A DNA stretch of 64,000 nt from Ceratobasidium sp. AG-K. Taxonomy: Eukaryota > Basidiomycota > Agaricomycetes > Cantharellales > Ceratobasidiaceae. The DNA is taken from positions 8,804,001-8,868,000 of the forward strand of contig JAWNGF010000001.1 of assembly GCA_037039685.1 (NCBI GenBank). Direction: 5' to 3'. The notes beneath the pieces are model-generated. The model searched no databases. It had not been told where the DNA came from and worked only from the letters and a program-made list of their open reading frames with translations. Shown one piece after another: positions 24,013 to 36,493 of the stretch. Position numbers and translations under genes: made by a program. Every line of letters starts with the position of its first letter. Positions within the stretch are counted from its first letter, which is position 1.

Positions 24013-24989
24013 TCAACCCCACCGCTTGTACTCGCTGCCCGAGGGCGGCTTGACTTCTACCTTGCCCTTGCCCACTTCGTCCCAGTTGGTGCTGAGCGCC
24101 GTCCCACCCGATTCGGTATACGACTTGAGCATCGCTCGCCTAGTGTCTTCATCCGCGTTGCCGTAAATCTACGATCGCCGTAAGTAAATCGCTCAACCCA
24201 GGGTCCAGCGCATGTATATACCCCATCCATCCCGGGGAGTACATGCGCTGATTATGATGCCCGCTGTGATAGCGGGCTAAGGTGTATGCCGAGACGGATA
24301 TGGAAACTCTGTGCCTTGGCACTCACCTGCTGGAAGAACGTGTTTAGAGCTGCGTCTCCACCTGCGTTGGGGTCGTCTTTGAGCGACTTGTCCTCGATGG
24401 GGATTGTGGCGACGATCGAGTCCCAGTTCTTTTTGTTTATTGGACGGTTGGATGGATCCGAAGGTGCTGCAGAGGGCGAAATGGGCAGACCTGAGAACAA
24501 AGAGTCGGAGTGGCAGGGAATATAGCGAGGCACAAAGAACCCCGTCGAAGAACAAAGAAACGGTCAGAATGACGCCACAGTACGCCACCCTGGTACGTAC
24601 CAGGTTCAGTCCCCGAGCTAAGGAGTGATCCCCATCGTCCGTGCATGAGCTTGGCGAGCCATATTTCCACCTTGACTTTTCCGACTCGGTAGCCTGATTT
24701 CTCTGGGTCAATTCCAGCTCGCAGGGGTGAGAGATGAAGGCGCTGGTCGCCATAGCTAAATTCAACCTGGGCGACGTCTTGAGATTAGGTGACTGGGAAG
24801 GAGTTCAGGGTGCTTACGCTGTCGTTTGTAAACTTTACAGTAACCTCGTCTGGGTTCGCATTGCGAACAAAGACAGAGAGCGTCAACCTGTCGTCCGTCT
24901 CGTAGTACTCGTGTCTACCCCACACCCCCTCCGTTAGCGCATTTACCCCACTCAGAGCTCGTGGCGTCTTACCGAGGTGCAGTCGCCAT
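24013..24989 (-). CDS. SGT1: SGT1 homologue (CS + SGS domains, no TPR)
   Basis: Hsp90 co-chaperone that acts in SCF/kinetochore assembly. ATG 24989 gives MATAPR, then an intron, then HEYYETDDRLTLSVFVRNAN at the start of the CS domain (Hsp90-binding, p23-like). It continues LNFSYGDQRLHLSPLRAGI and VGKVKVEIWLAK. After a linker the SGS domain reads KNWDSIVATIPIEDKSLKDD, DAALNTFFQQIYGNADEDTR, AMLKSYTESGGTALSTNWDE, ending VKPPSGSEYKRWG and TGA at 24013. The N-terminal TPR domain of yeast and plant SGT1 is absent: the CS domain begins within ten residues of the start. Intron signals are good. Exons are complete. Confidence 0.92.
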
Positions 24990-25188
24990 GGTGTGGTAAG
25001 AGGGCGAGGGTTAGGCTCTGGAAAGATCGAGATATTTAACTGTAAGCGCGCGTGTCACGAGTTGTAATTGCGGCGCTCGCCGATCCTTTTCACGGCAATT
25101 AGTGAGCGCTTATCCTAGACACTACATGACTATATATTTTACACAGGATGAAATAGTACATGTGTTTTTCCTTTTCCAGTATCGAGCG

Positions 25189-25815
25189 CTAGTGCTTGCC
25201 ATAATACTCCTGTTGACCCTGCTCGAGCGTAGCCTGGTTGCCTGTTACGGTTCCCATCGCGATCTTGGTCCCTCCCGAAATCGTAGACGCCAGGTCGGTA
25301 TTGGTACTATTCGTCGGGGCGCCTAGCATACAGTCGGTTACTCGGTCTTATGCCCGCACGAACTGACTCACTAAATCCTGGTTCTTCTTCTCTACTTAGT
25401 GGTGGGATGTTCGTTCCTTCGAGGATACCCGGGCGTGATTCGACTACACCTGTAGCGGGCTTGAGCGCCCGAGCGGCATCATTTCCGCCCTGGAATGTTG
25501 GGCCCGCACCGGCGCCTGCTTCGTCAATGGTGGGGTCCGTTACCTAACGGGCGCAGGTGTCAGTCATACTATAAAAGGAGTGTGAAGACGCACAAAGTTG
25601 TCACGTCGGGGGTCGTTGGAGATGGACGCCGAGGTGGGATTTGTCACGCCGGAGTAGACGTCTAGGTGATTGACGTTGTGAGTTAAAGGATCTGTGCCCG
25701 GCTATTTGAACGTACCGGCTCCCTGAAATGAATCTTTGTTTAGCCGTCAAGTCACCTGTAGAGACAATGGTAGACATACCTGACGGGGGTTGAGAGAAAG
25801 GTCGTTCAAAGACAT
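25189..25815 (-). CDS. Small hydrophilic protein, weakly CsbD-like C-terminus
   Basis: About 137 residues from five small exons spliced by eye. ATG 25815 gives MSLNDLSLNPRQ, then GA(D), DVYSGVTNPTSASISNDPRR, DNFVTDPTIDEAGAGAGP, ...NIPPLSREEEPGF, and finally STISGGTKIAMGTVTGNQA, TLEQGQQEYYGKH with TAG at 25189-25191. All junctions keep the frame. The C-terminal GTKIAMGTVTGNQ...EGQQE-like pattern recalls CsbD-type stress proteins (K/G...GKxTGN...). No signal peptide or membrane segment. It is probably cytosolic and intrinsically disordered. Function unknown. It lies 199 bp upstream of SGT1 on the same strand. Confidence 0.65.
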
Positions 25816-27342
25816 GTTGTAAGTTAGTTGTGAGTGTGCAGATGAATGCACCAGCTGTTCATTCTGGTGCGTTATATGCTACCTGTCAGCATCTTGACGT
25901 CAGTATCTTCTTCTTGCATCATTGGAGCGCTACAACCCTAGAATCAAAAGCTATCGAATGCCCAACCGACCTCGATAAGATAAGTCCAAAGGGTGGCGCA
26001 GCTGGTGGCGACCCTGGAACTACCCAGGACCGTTTGTACGCGATCACGAGCTTGGGTTCGCGTGAGATAAAGTTGAAATGTAGGCTGATGGATATGCCGT
26101 GTTCTTCCGAGTCCATGCCCGAGCGAATATATGCACTACCCCTATCCGTTCGGCCAAATGATTTTAGCGAAGTCGGTGCATATACACAGCATACAGAATC
26201 CCCAGTGAGCTCAGGTATGATGCAATATCATGGTACATTGGTTCCCAACACGCGTTTTTCTAGGCTAGAAGTCTTGGATGATATTTTTCAAAAGGACAAG
26301 AAGCAATGACGCATACGCGGAACGTTTCCGTTCCCATTTGACCTAGACTAGTAGGCGGTGATTTCGTGTACTGGGAAAAGAAGGGTGTGGTTGAGGGTGC
26401 CTGATCTGATGAGCGCCAGCGTGTATGCGCATCGCCAGAGGCAGCTCCGATTGCCCACCATAGGCTGGTTTAGAATCGCACGACCTTGGCAAGTTCAGCC
26501 TCCCAAAAATATACAAATGAAAAGCGCAGTCAGTCACGCACGCTCGGGAGAATGCCGGACGTGCCGACGATCGCAGTCGGGGTCACGATAGCTAAATCAA
26601 AAGGCCGAAAACAGTAGGTGATCTTTCCAGAACGATCGAAGTCGGGGCGGACCTGAACCCAATACACCGTAAATTTGAATGCGCTGGCGATCGCTAGTCA
26701 AGGGACAATCGCTCCAAGTGGATGTTGAGCTTGCTCCCACCGCAGCCGAGAGGTCCCAGAACGAACGGGCGGTGAGCGTGGAGCACCAGTGCGGCCAAAC
26801 ATTCACACAGCTCTTTCCTTGCCGACTCAGTCAGCCGTCTTGCTTCCGACCTTGACCAGCCCTTCTTTCATACCTCCCCCTGCGGTCATTGTGGGTGTCG
26901 ACAAGGTACGTAGCGACGGTTTCATGTTGCCTTGTCCAAATGCGGGTGACGTGCACACGAGGCGGTTGCTGGGGCGTCGTTTGCTCCACTATTTTTTCTT
27001 GGCTGTGGCTTTTATAATTGCTGAATTGGACGTTGTTCGCTCACGGTTTGCTGTGTGCAGGACGGTCCGGAATTTGCAACCGTGCCCGAGACTGCTTAGA
27101 GAAAGGATCGCCGAGGGTCGGCGCGTGTCTTTAGTCCCTCTATCGTCAGAGCAGCTCCGCGTACGTGCTTTGAACCATGCAGCCTGCCAAAATGGGTCGT
27201 TTGTTTCGTCGCGTAGTAAAACGGCAAGGTCCCAGCGGTGCGTTGCTCTCTCTATTTTCCTATTCCCCGCGCTGTCAAGTCTCCATGTTCAATTGCTGAT
27301 TTTTTCCGTACAATTGTCTCTTCTCCACTTCATGTTTGCACA
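25816..27342. other. Intergenic region upstream of the mucin-like gene
   Basis: No supported gene. A 159-codon plus frame near 25830-26309 lacks motifs and a matching splice pattern. From about 27175 an ATG-led frame (MQPAKMGRLFRRVVKRQ) may be the first exon of the mucin-like protein, but I could not place its intron with confidence. Confidence 0.4.
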
Positions 27343-30300
27343 ATGCCTGCCCTCGCTACGGATCGCGCTTTGGTCGAATCCGCCCTGCCCTCTCTACAAT
27401 CCTCGGTGCCTGCATCGCCTAAACCAACACCGAATGAACCGGCAACGACTGATCGACCAACGGCGGATGAACCAACATCCATCGATGTGCGGTCGTACAC
27501 GGATGAACCTGTCCCCAACGAACCTACGTTTACCCAACGGACCTCGACTGCCGATGATACCACTTTGTTTTTCTCTTTTTCGACTGGCTCGACTTCTTTG
27601 TTTCCTTCTTTTACCTGGCGCTCCGAAACAATCGCTCAAACCACACCCTCTCTTACGCCCTCTCCCATCATCACTGCCTCCCCTGCACGATCTTCATCCC
27701 AACCTTCCTCGGACAATTTCTCGGCGTCGACCCGGATTACGGCATCCGGCGGCTCGTCAAATGCATCATCGGCATCCCTGACTATTTCCCGTCAATCATC
27801 TGCATCTGAATTGGCGACCGACTCGCTACGACCCTCGACGTCATCCACACCTGGGCCTTCGACCGTTGTTCCGTCACTGTCCCGGTCGACGATTGATTCG
27901 TTGGCGCCGACTGTTTCAACCGACGTTGTAACATCCACGCCGACCATGTCATCTGACTCGGTCGAAATTGACACACAAACGCGCACTCGTATGTACTTTC
28001 TCTTATTTATTATCTTCATTTCCTATCTTGAATGTTTGTCATCCTTGTCTTACCTCAATGGGTCTTATCGGTGGGGGCTGGGTTTTGACTGGGGTTGCTC
28101 TAATAGAATCGGAACCTGCCGCGACGACCGAACGTCCGGCTACGACACGCGATGTTCAAACTACCGCCGAACCCGAACCCACTACGCGGGCTGAACCGAC
28201 CACACGCGCCGACCCAACAACCACTCGCGAACCTACAACGGCGCCTGAAACAACCCGTGCGGAACCGACCACTACGCGCGAACCGACCACTTCGCGGGCC
28301 GAACCTACCACGACGGCTGAACCCACGACTGAACCCCCTGAAACGACATCTCGCCGCGCGACTACGACCACACCTGACGAAACGACACCGGACCCCACTA
28401 CGTCGACACCTGAATCGACGACTCGACCGTCGACGACTGCGGCTCCGGAAACTACATCTGAACCGCCTGAAACTACGACTACTCGACCGGAAACAACGTC
28501 TACCCCGCGGGAAACGACGTCTACGCGGGAAACAACGTCTACACCACCGGAAACGACAACCACCCCGCCTGAAACGACGACCGCTCCGGAAACGACGACG
28601 GCCCCGGAAACGCCCCGCCTGAAACGACCTCGTCTGTCCCGGTGCGAACCACTACACCTGTGGAAACGACGTCCACTCCGGTGACGACTGAACCGCCTGA
28701 AACCACCGCGGCTCCTACGACCACTCCTGAAACTACGGCTGCGCCCACTTCCACGTCTGCAGGCACGACGGGAAGTCAACCTGAACCAACCACCCCAACG
28801 TGAGTAGTCTCGACCACTCTCCCCCCACCCGCCTCAATAGTGTGTTCCAGCTCTAACGTGCCTGAAACGACTGCTGCTCCAACCACTGTATCAAATACAC
28901 CTGAACCTTCTACTACGAACCAACCGACAACGACGCCGGACGATACTACCTCGGATCCACCTGCTACTTCAACCACCCCACCTGCTACGACTACTCCCCC
29001 TGCTACTTCGGCAACCCCTCCTGTCACTTCGACGACGCCGCCGCCGACTTCGTCCGATCCGCCGGAAACCAGTCAAAGTGAGACGCAAGAGCCTTCTGCT
29101 ACTCCAACCCCTACCCCTACTCCCACTCCTACACCTACACCTACTCCCACACCTACACCTACACCTACCCCCACACCTACCCCCACGCCCACTCCCACTC
29201 CCACTCCTACCCGTATGTGTTTCCAACCCCTGGCTGGAATTAAACTTACATGTATGCGCGCGTTTAGCCACCCCAGCGAAACTCAGAGCGAGACACCATC
29301 AGAGACGCTATCTCCAACACAGACAGAGAGGACAACGGCCTCTGAGACTCAGTCTGCGAGCCCTACGGTGACGGATTCTGAGACACCAACGCCGACGGTC
29401 ACAGCCACGCAGTCCAACACGCCGACGCCGACAGCTACAGCGACTGTGACAGCAACAGCTTCAGTGTCACAGGGTCCTACTGCTACTCAGACGGTGTCTG
29501 TTACACCATCAGCGACAGCCTCACAAACGCAGATTCCATCGCAAACAAGCGATGCAGTCATCACCGTCACGAGCGTGATGTCTTCGCAGGTAGTGGGTCA
29601 ATCGTCGGGGGCAGTGACTACACGAGTGATAACGATTACCTCGAACCGTGCAACGTGCGTTTTCATTTCGGTCATACGAGTATATACTGACATATTTGCG
29701 TAGTCAAATGCCCGTCTCGACACCAAGAGCAGATTCGACAGCGTCAACTTCGTTCTTCATTCCAGTCACGCAATCTAATGGACAAGTTACGTCGAGCGCT
29801 CCAACAGCGCTCACGACATGGATCGCATCGAGCCAATCGGATGGTGTTGTAGTGACGGTTACACAGGTGCGTGGAACAGCGCCGATGTAAATCTGGTACT
29901 CACAGATGTGCTGCGGTAGGTCGTAGTCCAGCCCACGGGCCAATTGAACCCTGATGGAGTGGATCGGGGAGGTTCGGCGTACGTTGGCACCCTCTTATTC
30001 GTTGAATTGTGGGGCACTGACTGGGATTTGATCGGTGACACAGCTTTTTCAGAAACAAGGGAGCCGTGGCTGGCGTGTTTCTTATCGTGGGTATCGCTGG
30101 AGCAGCGCTCCTGTTGTTTTTGTTCTTCTTCTATCGTCGGAGGAGGCGAGTCAAACAAACCGAGCGGGATGCAGTTATCGCAGCCGCGATGGGTCCCCAG
30201 AGCCGTGTGCCGTTTGAGGATGATGATGATGACGAGCCGACCAATAATAGCCACGGAATGGTGCAGAGGGATCCGTTTGCGTATGCTGCTGGTACACCGC

Positions 30301-30867
30301 ATGCGGTTGGTCAGCACGGGGAGTACTTGGGTGCGGCCAAGGGGTCATACGAACCATACGATCCCTATTCTTCTTACCCGGCTCCAACCGCTTCGTCAAG
30401 CGGACATCAACATTCGACTGCGCATACACGCATGGGAAGCAGTGGTTATGACGGGTACGAGTACGATTATCGGGGCTACCAGCCTCCGACTGCCGCGGTT
30501 GGCCAGACTTCGCCCACGTATCCACGCCGGGCCATGTCTCCCACGTCGGGTTCGACCGTAGCGCCCTCGTATGCACCTGGGCTGGGTGCTGCGGCTGGAC
30601 CGAGTGGGCAGAACAACAAGCGTGTATCGGCTGCTGGCGAGACTGCTTCAATATATTCTGTGCCCGAGGGATCGTTGATTGAGGCCGACGACGACGATCA
30701 ACGGTTGAACAATGATATGCTCGGTATGCGCTTGCGCGGCGGCGTTGGGAGCGAACAGAGTTTACGAGATGACGAAGATTACACTCGTAAAGTATTGACT
30801 GTGAGTCTCCATCGTACGCCCGCGCATTGATACTGACGTTACCCTGTAGGTCACTAATGCGACATGA
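27343..30867 (+). CDS. Mucin-like Ser/Thr/Pro-rich single-pass membrane protein
   Basis: About 1,000 residues in eight or so exons. The extracellular part is almost wholly Thr/Pro/Ser/Glu: blocks of EPTTRAEPTT and PPETTT repeats (28107-28799), then a (TP)n array (about 29095-29215), then SxTxT-rich sequence, so heavy O-mannosylation is expected. A single TM helix reads GVFLIVGIAGAALLLFLFFF, followed by YRRRRRVKQTER (positive-inside). The cytosolic tail (about 240 residues) is Gly/Tyr/Ser-rich and ends DDEDYTRKVLTVTNAT at TGA 30865-30867. The layout resembles fungal signalling mucins or wall sensors (Msb2/Wsc type), but I see no WSC or other cysteine domain. The start is the first ATG of the frame; a true N-terminus with signal peptide may lie upstream. 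One base is missing or extra at 28611-28618. Confidence 0.7.
29095..29216 (+). repeat. Hexanucleotide array encoding (Thr-Pro)n
   Basis: About 19 consecutive Thr-Pro dipeptides encoded by ACT/ACA/ACC-CCT/CCC codons within the mucin-like gene. Codon choice varies along the array, so it is not a fresh slippage product. Confidence 0.9.
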
Positions 30868-32649
30868 TCGGACAGACTTTTTAATTTCTTTCTCTAGTAC
30901 ATCTATGATTCGCGTCTGCTCTCGTTCTTTTGACTTCTTCCTATGTCCATACATGCATTTCCTGTTTCTTTGTGCAATATCTGTTGATTCGTCCGGACAC
31001 GACACTTACTCTCTTTTTTAAAACGAACCTATGTTTGATACTATTGTACATCCACAGTATGACTAGGCTGCATACTTTGATTGTATCGATTTGGATGCCC
31101 TCTCTTTCTTGTTTGTCGCGAAGTCCTCCGTGCAAAGCGGCTCTATCAGAACTATCAATTTGTCAACGGAATATTTTTCTAGCATTTTTTTTCAGTTCCC
31201 CAAAGGGTTTGAGAAGGTACTTGTGTGTTTCGAAGCTTGCGCCGTTGATCTACCAAAGCTACTTTAACAATGGCTTAAAATGTCTGGAAAATCACTAACC
31301 ACGAGCGTAATATCTCCACACCTAGTTTCAAAAAACGGTGCCCCAGCGTACCCATTTCTGTAACTTGGGAGTACGTTCGCATCTTCTCTCCCGGATGCCA
31401 AGTTGCTGTCAACCGCATCCCTGCTAGAATGATTACTAGCACTTGGCAGAGCAGCAGAGAATGGACAAAGAGTACTGAGGACAGGAGTTTGAGAAGAAAC
31501 TACCCTTCTCCATCGTGGATAGATGATAACACATTGAAGTTTGGGGGCAAGGGGGTTGGGTAGCTACATGGCTTAAATGAGCAGCGGATACGTTTCCACT
31601 CTACTAGGTTGGTCCGTGCGTATATGCAGACGTGGCACCGAGAACAAGCTTTAGGTGAGTGATCCAGTTGTAAGCACTTGAGATTCAAGTGTTGTAAAAG
31701 TTCCATCCAATGAAAGTGTTTGGTTAGTGGAATAGAATTCAATCGGAAACCGTTTACAGGTCTTGCATCAATTGGATGGCCTATCACGTAGCTGGAAATG
31801 CGTAGTTCCACTCATCTAATGCGCATATACTCTATACAGAGGAGTAAAATATGACGTCTACTGGACATAATACTGGGGCACGAAGTATTATTGCTTTTTT
31901 TTTAGCAGACGAAATAACATTATTGATCCTCCCTGGGAACAAGCAGCCGCCATTTGGGCTGATGAGCGCTCCCATGCAATGTTATAATGTTCAATCCTAT
32001 CCTTAAAGTTAAAGTGTTTCGGAATGTCATCAGCATACTGTGAGTTTCTTCGTAGATCGGTAGAGTGACCTTAGGTTCGGAACGGCTTCAAATTCGCAAG
32101 TTGCCGGCGGCATTTCAGGTGTGTGCATTCAGATCCGCAGGAGCAGTACACAGTACGTGGGTATGGAAAGAACCTGGTGCTAAGCAATTAAGTTGAGGAG
32201 AATTGTACTAGTAGGGGTAAGACGCTGCGAAATCTGAGTTGAACATCTTCACAAACGGCCGAGATACGCCTAGAGTCAGAGTCTGGTTTGGGCATAGATA
32301 CCTGATGAACTTTCCAGTTTTTCTACAGGGGGTTGGGGCTCAAAATTCTGCCTGATTGAGTAGTTTTCAGAGTTGCAGTGGTCGAATGCTTAGATGGCAC
32401 ATGTCGGCAACGGTGTATTCGGAGATAATGGGTCCGCTGGGGTATGAGCCATTTAAAGCCATCCGATGCTTCGTTTTTCTCTCCCAGTATAGCGGGTAAT
32501 TTGCATATGTCTCAGAAAAACGACGTTTGAAATATCGAAGGCCTAGTGAGGAATCCGTTCACGGAGTCAGTGTGCAGGTCGTGCTTTTAATTGTGCTTGA
32601 GAATGGTCACGTGAAAGTCCTTCGATTAACAAGCGCCAATCAAGACACA
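30868..32649. other. Intergenic region between mucin-like and WD40 genes
   Basis: About 1.8 kb, AT-rich. The first part is the 3' UTR of the mucin-like gene. Short open frames on both strands lack motifs. No repeat or RNA gene was recognised. Confidence 0.45.
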
Positions 32650-34553
32650 ATGTTGCTCGACTTTACCGAGGTCTTCAAACAAACTAGTCAGCTGGTGCAA
32701 TTCAGTCCTGGAACCACTTATATTCTTACTGCATTCCAGGACAAACTCGAAGTTCGGCGTGCTGGAAATTTCGAGATTGTCCGTCAATGGGATGTCGATA
32801 CCTCTCCGTCGACAACAGCTTCGATCATTGCCCCATCTACGCGTTCTCGAAGTCTAAATGACTCTGTTGTTATCACCCCGGATGGATGGATTACTCACAT
32901 TGGCTGGTCTTGCGATTCGGCATATGTGCTCGCGTGTTGTGCCAAGCGAGGGGTGGTAAATGTCTACAGTATGGTGGATCAGGAGTGGACTGCAAGGATC
33001 GAGTCTGGAGCAGAGGGGTTAGCGCGAGCAGAATGGGCACCGGATGGGAGGAGTATTGTTGTTTTCTCCGAGTGGGGTGTAAGTCTTTAGTCAACTCTTT
33101 CAATATCAAAGGCACTTAGTTCAGGGCAGCTGCGAGTGACGGTTTGGTCCTTGTTGGATGGAACGGCGACATATATCCAGTTTCCGAAACACTCTGATCG
33201 TGGTGAGTGGATATCTGTCACTTTATTGGACCACGAAGTCTGAATTTATCAGGTTATACTTTCAGAAAGGACGGGCGATACTTTGTCTTGGCTGAGCGTC
33301 ACAAGTCGCGGGATACGATCGGAGTGTATGATACAAGGGATAATTATAAAGTAGCTAGGGTATGTATGATCTTGGACACGGCAAAGCGTTGAACTAATTA
33401 GTTCCTTTTAGCACTTTCAATCTCCAACCCAATCTCTCGCTGCCATGTCTTTGTCACCGAATGGACGACATTTAGCGGTTTGGGAGGGACCTCTTGAAGT
33501 CAGTTGTCTGAAATCAAGAGTTGGATCGTACACTCACCCTCAACTAGTACAAACTATCTATTCTCAACCTCGCTGGTACGGTTTTGAGAACGTTTACGCC
33601 AGACCCAGACCCAGGATTGGGCGTAAGATCAGTCGCGTGGCATCCGAGCGGCGCGTTTCTTGCAATTGGAGGTTGGGACGACAAGGTTTGTGCCAGTCTT
33701 TCCGAAAAACTAGCTTGACTGACCCCGAGTAGGTTCATATATTGAGTAGTTCAAGCTGGACTGCTGTCACTACATTCGAGCTCAATGCTCGTGTGCCACT
33801 TGGCGTTGTGAGTGGTCTGAGACTGCCGTGTTTTGAGTTGCTGATATCCTATTCCAGCGGGTATGGAAAGAGCCGCCTAATTGGATAACGAAAGGACCCA
33901 GCTCATATGCAGAATGTAAGGATGACCAGAGGTTCGTCCGCCGTTACTAAAGGTCTAGATAGATGACAGAGCGGTCGGTGTTACTGCGTTAACCATGTCA
34001 CGGCGTGAGGGTGCCAAAGGACTTCCGAAAAGTGGCGCGGCTCAGATCGAGTGGAACTTGACTGGAACCATGCTGCTTGTACGATATGGTGAGTGTCTAG
34101 CCTTCTTAACACTGGTCGAATAACCCAACGCCTTTGTAGAATCCACCTCGACTGCACTCCACATATACAACTTTCCTGCAGCTGACGAACCATTCAAGCC
34201 CACTTTGAAAACGGTTCTACTACATGCGACTTCGGTAACGCGTGCAAGTTGGAACCCCGTGCGTGCCGAGATACTTGCAATATCCTGCTCTCGCCCCGCG
34301 GTGTATATGTGGACGGCGAACAACGAGTGGGTAGACGAGAATGTAGGCGAGGTGGATGACGAAGGAGCGGAGTGTATTGGAATTCCTGCGCGTAAGTGTG
34401 GTGACCTCATATCCTTTTCTCGCCACTGAGACAAAATCCGTAGAGGAGATGACGGTACGCGATATCCGCTGGGCCCCAGATGGCCGTGGGATTCTTATGG
34501 TGGATAGTAACTCTTACTGTTGCGCTTTCGAGGTGGAAGACGAAGGCCAATAA
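32650..34553 (+). CDS. WD40-repeat protein, WRAP73/WDR8 homologue
   Basis: Starts at ATG 32650: MLLDFTEVFKQTSQLVQFSP, which lines up with the WRAP73 N-terminus (NFSEVFKxSS...FSPDG). The upstream 41 codons in frame do not fit the family. Following blades: DGWITHIGWSCDSAYVLACC, RGVVNVYSMVDQEWTARIE, ARAEWAPDGRSIVVFSEWG, LRVTVWSLLDGTATYIQFPK, GYTFRKDGRYFVLAERHKSR, SLSPNGRHLAVWEGPLE, and after splicing VAWHPSGAFLAIGGWDDKV. C-terminal blades include SRPAVYMWTANNEWV and DIRWAPDGRGILMVDSNSY, ending at TAA 34551-34553. The family acts at microtubule organising centres/spindle poles with SSX2IP-type partners. About ten short introns. Full length. Confidence 0.85.
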
Positions 34554-34877
34554 GAAATGTTGTTAATTTATGTACCAGCGCTTTACGTGTTTTTTTCTCC
34601 AAATTTATTGCTTTATCCAGGGGCGAAGATGGCACGAGTTGGGTCGGAAGCTCGCGTGTCAGTGGCTGTGCCGAACTCAGCCGGCGGAAAGAAATCCCCA
34701 ACCACGATGCCGAACACGCCCCAGGCCTTGTTTGTAGGCTCTTTCGTTGGGACTATAACTTTGCTCGTTGTCGTCACCCGTGCTCTCGGCCTCCCCCCGT
34801 TCACTGCTAGTCAAGACCACACCATCCTGGAACCTAAAAACCAATTCACCCGCTCATTGGTAGCAATCTCGACCGCT

Positions 34878-36044
<1,167 letters not shown>

Positions 36045-36493
36045 GCTTCGTATAGTGATGCATCTCAGTTGTGTATCTAGAGCAAAATACGTTATCCCGC
36101 GAGAATATCACACGTACCTTCTCGATCAACCATGCGTGAGAATATGCGTTTGCGGTGCTTATCTTTGGATGGTGCTGGATGATCCGGAAGAGGCAAGAAC
36201 CAGGTGGCAAGGCGACTACCCTGTGGGGTGTGTCGATATCCTCTCGCACAATGGCGTTCTATTGTGTGCGGATCCCGCGGTAAGGGAGAGGCGAGCCCCG
36301 GGACTATTTCTAAGGTAATTAGGCCACCGCGGACTTCGGGTACTTGGATCCGCGGCTGGCGGTCGTTGAAGCCCGGCTCGCATTCAGTTCTCTTGAATAA
36401 GAACGGGAGCTGCGCCTTGGCTCTCTCACACATCTCGCCTCCCAACCCGCCTGCCACAACCTCTCGTCCACTCTAACTGTCAACCACTTCGAC

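Noticed and set aside
26789..27781. 330-codon plus frame overlapping the start of the mucin-like gene
   Set aside because: It is Leu/Arg/Pro-rich, lacks motifs, and its second half is simply another frame of the mucin ectodomain. The upstream half shows no splice link.
28156..28779. 207-codon open frame on minus opposite the mucin repeat
   Set aside because: It is the mirror of a biased Thr/Pro repeat (codons ACN/CCN read back as Val/Gly/Ser/Arg). No motif, and the plus strand has splice-consistent coding.
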